Shown here in pieces: positions 58,689 to 64,000 of a stretch of 64,000 nucleotides of DNA (within the stretch, counting starts at the first letter, position 1; each line of letters starts with the position of its first letter). The translations under genes were made by a program, and so were the position numbers. Source of the DNA: Isoetes taiwanensis (Eukaryota > Streptophyta > Lycopodiopsida > Isoetales > Isoetaceae); the NCBI GenBank assembly GCA_021234155.1, contig JAJEKV010000033.1, forward strand, positions 2,709,454-2,773,453, in the 5' to 3' direction. Below the pieces are notes generated by a model. The model was not told where the DNA came from. It did no database searches and was given only the letters and a program-made list of their open reading frames with translations.

Positions 58689-61600
58689 AAAACCTAGTTT
58701 GCAGTTAAATACAGAAGTCCGGGAAATGCTAGAATTGCTGGTTTGCGTGTAAAATAATTACCTGCAGGCAGTTCATGACAAGGAGCATATAATATAAATC
58801 AGACATTACCCTGCAGGAAATTCCTCACAAGTAAAAGGAAGCAGCAGTGGTTGGCCACGCAAAGGGGTTCTTCATATGCCACATTTGAATAGAAGTATTG
58901 AGAATGAGAATGTATAATACTTGTCATAATATCCACTTTGAGTGAAAAGATTGAGAGCGTATGACTTATGTTCTTACAGAGATGGTATTTGGGGATAGGC
59001 AGGCCTCTGCATGGTAATTAGCACCAATCTGCATGGCGAACTACAGTGCTACCATTCCTGATTGAAGATGTTGAGACTCCATCACGATACAGTATAAAAG
59101 CGATGAATTTGTCATTTTTTGAAGGGCTGTTGTTTGTTGCTAGAAAGGATCCGTGATACGTTCTTGGAAGTGACCAGTTTTTGAAAGTTGTAAAGGAGGA
59201 GAGGCGCCAATTCTTAAGTAGGCAATTGGCCTGAAATGTGAAAGTTAACATTTGACAGTACTTAATATAACTATGCCCCCGACAGAGAACGCACAGGGGC
59301 TGTTGTTGCGATAAGCTGATATAAGGGCCGATACTTCTTGGAGGAGGAGGTTGAGGAAGGGAAAATGCTTTGATTGGCAAATTGACACACCTTATATAGA
59401 TACACTAGGTCTATAGTTCTTAAATCACACAATATTCATCGAAAGTGGATTGATTGTGCCAAAGACATAAACGTGTAGTGTTTGCACGATCAAAGTGGCA
59501 TATGTTTATAACGTAAGGTTTTCAATGGTTTTAAGGGGTATTAGTATAAAAATACGTATGAAGCGGATGGTGGCATCGCGTTTATGGGAAGAAAGGGTAT
59601 TTTTGGCTGAGACAATGGTTCAGGGGTGGATAAGGCATCACGTGATGCCGGCTCACCTGGCGCCCAGCGACCCCGATGCCTAATTCGGCCTGTAGGTGTC
59701 GCGAAGCCTGCAGATGTCGATTCTGCCCATATTTTGTCTTGCTTTTGTCTGCTATTTAGGCCTAGCCGAAGGAAGAAGAGGTGAGCGGATCTCTGCAAGC
59801 ATATTTGTTTTTTTTCTTTCTTTTCTGGCCAACACTGCCTTTGAATTTCTGTGTAAGCAACTAAGAGATGTCTGAAGGTTTAGAGGGGGCTAGCAATGGC
59901 GGATGGTTTCCTTTGTATATTTTTCCAATAATTGATCAAGGACTTTGCTTGAGTGTTGATGTGTGCTTTCCCTCTCGAACCCCCCCCCTCCCGGGTGTGT
60001 TGTTTTTGGCTCACTTGCTGGGAGAAGCACTTCACCCTTAGGGCCCCTTTGCCATAATTTAATGCCTTGCACAGACGTCCACAAATTGTCAGATGGCTTC
60101 CATTTATATTGCATCATTGGTATCCCATCTCTAACCTAGAACTTGAATTGTAGTGGCTTAATGTGCTGCTAGTGTGACGACCATACAGGTATTTGTACCA
60201 TACGACTCGGGCCATTGTACGTATGATTCATTTATAGTACATTGATTCTAGTTTATATCTCTATTTTTCTTGCACTTTCTTGTATCTAGCTCGTAGGCTT
60301 GTGATAGTTGGTTAGGATCTGCCATCTTCAATTTTGGAGGATATAGTTTCTCTTTCTTTGTTTGAGCAAAATTTAAAAGAAAATTAAAATATTTTAACCT
60401 GTATGCACGAGGAAATTAGCCAAAATAAATTTTGACCATACTCAATAAGGAAAGAACTCTGGATAACTGCAGACATATGCTCTCTACAATAAAATGATGA
60501 CATTCTAATGTTTAACAGTTTATCAGAACTCGTAAATCGAAACAAAAATTAAATGTATTATTCTCAAACCTATTCCTTTGTCTGATGTAGTAATGTAGCC
60601 CACTTTGCCAAGTTCACCATGAAAAAGAACATCCTAAAAGCATCTGATTGAACAACCAAGTAAATAAATTGGAAATACATGGAATAACAACAAACCTTCA
60701 GAAGATGACAGAATATGCATTTGCAAGCTGCAATATCAAGTCTAAATATAGAGTGCTCATATCCTGCATTTTGCAACAAACAAAAAGATTATTAGTATAG
60801 GAACATTTGCCTTAAGAAGTGATGGAATATGCATTTGCACTTTGTAATTTTTGAAAAGGGGAGACTGTCAGGCCACTTAGTTCTCATGTGCATAGCCTAT
60901 AATAGTTCCATTCATATAATTACATGAGAAGAAAATGGAGGCCTATAGCAGCCTTAAACTTACTGTAAAAATAACTTAAGGAAAGCATTGTACATATGTC
61001 GGATTACTAAATCCAAAAGTTCCCATACATTTTCATTTAAGTAGTATTTAGACCAAAGCTTGCACCCAAATCTATTTGTAGCCCATAAGTAAAATACTAA
61101 CAAAGAAAACACTTACCATCTGCAATCGAAAAACAAATGCAGTCAATGAATCTCTATTATATAAGGTGGAAAACATCAATATCCCAATTGTACTCTCCCT
61201 TTTTGCTCATTTCGAACTGATGAACCCATGTCAGCTGTTGTGCAAAAGCATTATGTACCACAAGTCTAGGTTCAAATGTGCATATGCATCTCTCCAACTG
61301 AATTGTCTATTTTGTTTGTCACATTATTAGGTACTGCAATCGCATCTCACAATAAAGAAACCCACCTACATGTGCATCTTACTCATCTGCAATTTCCAAA
61401 GAACGACCGCTCTCCCTATTCACCATGCCTTATTGACTGCTTACCTCAAGAATGAGCATTCTGCTTATCTACGGCAGCCACAATGCATGCGATACAGTAA
61501 CTGCATGCAAACTCTCAGTCCACAACATATTCGATTCAACTCCATTGTAGCAAGTATTGCAAGTTCGGCATCCCTTTTTTGGGGCGGTCTTATGTGCTGC

Positions 61601-62258
61601 CATCAAATAAGCATATTCTTTACAAATTCCATCATAATCTCGTATCTCAGCCTCACATTTGGGTCATTCCACGAATATTGCTCTTCTCACCCCCATGCCT
61701 AGCGATTGCCCTTCGGGCAATCCAAAAAGCACGAATAATTAATTGCAGAACATTTATTTTTGCCACGTCCCCAAACATGGCACAACATTTAAATGCACAA
61801 TGCCACCTCATCAAGGTGATTTAAAATGCATCGCCTCTAAATTTTGAGATTTGTGACACCTCAACATTTCTAGAATTTTTGTATCTCCAATTTTTTGCCA
61901 CCTCATTAGCTTCATTAAATATAATATGCCACGTGTACACCTCCAGTGCCACCTCATCACTAACATTAAATGCCATCAGTATATGTGGCAACATCTGGGC
62001 TGATGTAACACATTCGATGGCTGAGATCAATCCAACTTAAGCTGCCCCTTATATGTAAAGATTTGGGTGTTACTGCGTGGACCATCGATCTCACATCTGG
62101 ACGGCCCAGACGGCGATACCTGAATCTCTAGAAATAAGGGGGCTGCTTGAGGCATCAGGAATTTGGCGCCATTTCTGCTGTCGATTTCATGTTTCGACTG
62201 TCAGGCATTTCCTCATATAGAAATATTTTGTATGCATATGCAATGTGCCTTACCATGA
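58689..62258. other. Gene-poor stretch downstream of the PPR gene
   Basis: The first 70 bases may be a decayed E-domain end of the PPR gene. No other gene is supported. A C-rich run (CCCCCCCCCTCCCGGG) lies at about 59980. A GATTGCCC-TTCG-GGGCAATC hairpin lies at 61704-61721. GAATATGCATTTGCA is repeated at about 60711 and 60830. Confidence 0.45.
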
Positions 62259-63836
62259 TCAAATAAAACCATTGATTGGCAAAACAAACTTGACCATTAA
62301 TGGCCTTGGCTTCATAATCGCTGTTATGCCAGACAAACCTTCATGTGTACTAAAGACCACCTTCCAAAGGGAACGAGTTACTAGCAAGAACCTACAGAAT
62401 CCTTCATTTGGTTGCCTCATAATCTTGAGAAATAGAGCTATTGACTGTGCTACAATTGTCACATCCCTCCAGAGTAGAATTACGACTAACTTTTGAGGAG
62501 TCCAATAACTACCTTCCTGCTTAGAGGTTAGAAATTTATTATCCACTCCAAATAAAAAATCTTCAAGCACTGTCGGACAACATCTAGGCATTATTGAATA
62601 CCTAGTGTGGTGCAACTCATTAAGCCTATAACACTCATAGCAGAAAATGAACTTGGCAACATATTTCAATACATGTGTTATCGTAATGATTTTGAGGCAT
62701 TAACTCAGGTAGCTATGGTAGTATACCTTAGTAAGAATCTACGTAAAGATGGGACAGCCAGGATAGGAGCCAAGTAATATTCATGGAACTAGAAGATGAC
62801 AGATGTTCATTCCAGAAATAAAAATGGCAGATAGAACCTTCTCAACTTATTCATACATCCCTGCAAAAATGACACCATCGCTTGTTTGTGAGGAACTTTC
62901 TTACAAAAGCCTACATGGAATGTGCTCTAAAATCCATGATGAAACATAGATATGCCCACAATTTTCACTACCTGATGTGTCTACAGTGCATATCCTTCCA
63001 TATTGAGATATATTTCTGCAACAGAAAATATCTAGAACTCGGGTGGAAAAGCACCAAACCAATAAATGCAAATTCATAAGTAGAGATTACAAAAGAAATT
63101 GCCAGATTAAGAACTATTAAATTTTACGCATCCAACTCAAGAATTTTGGCTTGAGTGGCTTAAGAACTTTGGTAGTCTTGCAGAGGCAAATAAATACATT
63201 AACTATGTTGATTTTGTTTTGAGCTTGACTCTGCCTTCCTTGTGCATAAGACACTGGAGTAACTCATTTGCTGATCATTTTATCAGATTGAATCTACTTA
63301 ATAATCCAGAGCTTATTCTAGTTTGGAATAGCCTGAAATTTATGAAACACTGGAAGATAAAAAACACGTGATTTTTTGATAAGGTGCTACCGATAACATC
63401 GGCATGATGGCACCCCACCAAGTATATAATTGGATTTGCAAATACCATCGCTTACCCTGTGAAGTCCAAAGAGAAAGGTTTCCTGCCCATTTGAACATAA
63501 AACCTCAATGTTTCAAGTGGATATTTGAAAGGGCTACCTTATTTGGATAGCTAAACTAAAAATACAAATAGCTAAAGAATGCACAACACATTGTGCGTTA
63601 ACAATTTGGAGGCCAATCCAAATAGGGATATCAATTGGTTGGGAGGGAATGGCTAACAGAATATTAGCCACCTCTTGCCAAATAGCTCTACCCCATCGAG
63701 ATAGCATAAACTTAGTTTGAAAGGAGTCCCACAACAACAAGTGGTTAGCCTCATACCAAGCATCAACTATGACATGCCAGCAAGCCTCTAATGCCCCTAA
63801 TTCAATGGATGTACAGTAGCACACAGAGGCATACAA
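62259..63836 (-). other. Possible transposon-derived open frames
   Basis: Two minus-strand frames (62259-62669, 136 codons; 63534-63836, 100 codons) have protein-like composition. The second is rich in Trp (LLLWDSFQTKFMLSRWGRAI, then WIGL), which recalls the zinc-binding C-terminal region of some plant LINE or LTR proteins. No catalytic motif is present. I list them as unrecognised; chance or transposon debris are both possible. Confidence 0.2.
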
Positions 63837-64000
63837 TTATTGAGAGGAATCCACTAACACGGAGCGCTTAACTGTATGCAAGCATCAGGATTAATCTCAA
63901 ACAAGGCTTGAATTGTCTACCAAGAATCAAGTAGACCTTTTAAGAAAGGGGAAGCATTAAGATATGGGCGAAACTGAAAAATGAGACACCAAGGAAGAAC
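63837..64000. other. Window end, no feature
   Basis: AT-rich sequence; may continue the transposon-like remnant of 63534-63836 on the minus strand, but nothing is identifiable. Confidence 0.3.

Overview
The window looks like nuclear DNA of a land plant. My best guess is a homosporous fern such as Ceratopteris or Adiantum. The reasons are a giant, almost intronless PPR protein built from about 12 PLS triplets in the fern style, an organellar mTERF gene, an SF3B4 gene with plant-like short introns, AT-rich intergenic DNA, and many decayed LINE, Helitron-like and DUF7869-type elements. This is inference from sequence style; no database was searched.

Three host genes look intact. (1) SF3B4, a U2 snRNP spliceosome protein, lies on the minus strand at 13721-16065. 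Its nine exons join in frame to 376 aa. (2) An mTERF organellar factor lies on the minus strand at 47229-50125. Its six exons join in frame to 612 aa. (3) A PLS-class PPR protein lies on the plus strand at 54279-58688. A short first exon that I infer from splice sites extends it to 1445 aa.

Most of the remainder is mobile DNA and debris. 1-13.7 kb has no supported gene but holds a near-perfect 94-bp hairpin and LINE 3' tails. 16.2-17 kb carries repeat units that recur inverted at 35-36.8 kb. 17.9-24.1 kb is a decayed DUF7869-like transposon gene followed by an unrecognised gene on the same strand. A 562-bp hAT-type MITE with an 8-bp target duplication is nested in the first, and a foldback repeat lies in its intron. 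24.3-29.6 kb is a nearly full-length but broken LINE containing a tRNA-derived SINE. 29.9-30.8 kb is another reverse transcriptase fragment.

35-36.8 kb is a field of repeats and foldbacks built on a GGCGCCAT palindrome. 37-40.4 kb holds pieces of three or more host genes on the same strand: duplicated RING exons, a Bud23-like methyltransferase exon and a PPR pseudogene. 41-42.6 kb is a 5'-truncated LINE, 43.4 kb a possible Crypton-like recombinase fragment and 45 kb a Helitron replicase fragment. 50-54 kb and 58.7-64 kb are gene-poor.

The three intact genes are not an operon. They share only a general theme of RNA processing and organelle gene expression. Exon borders were read by eye from GT-AG sites and frame continuity.
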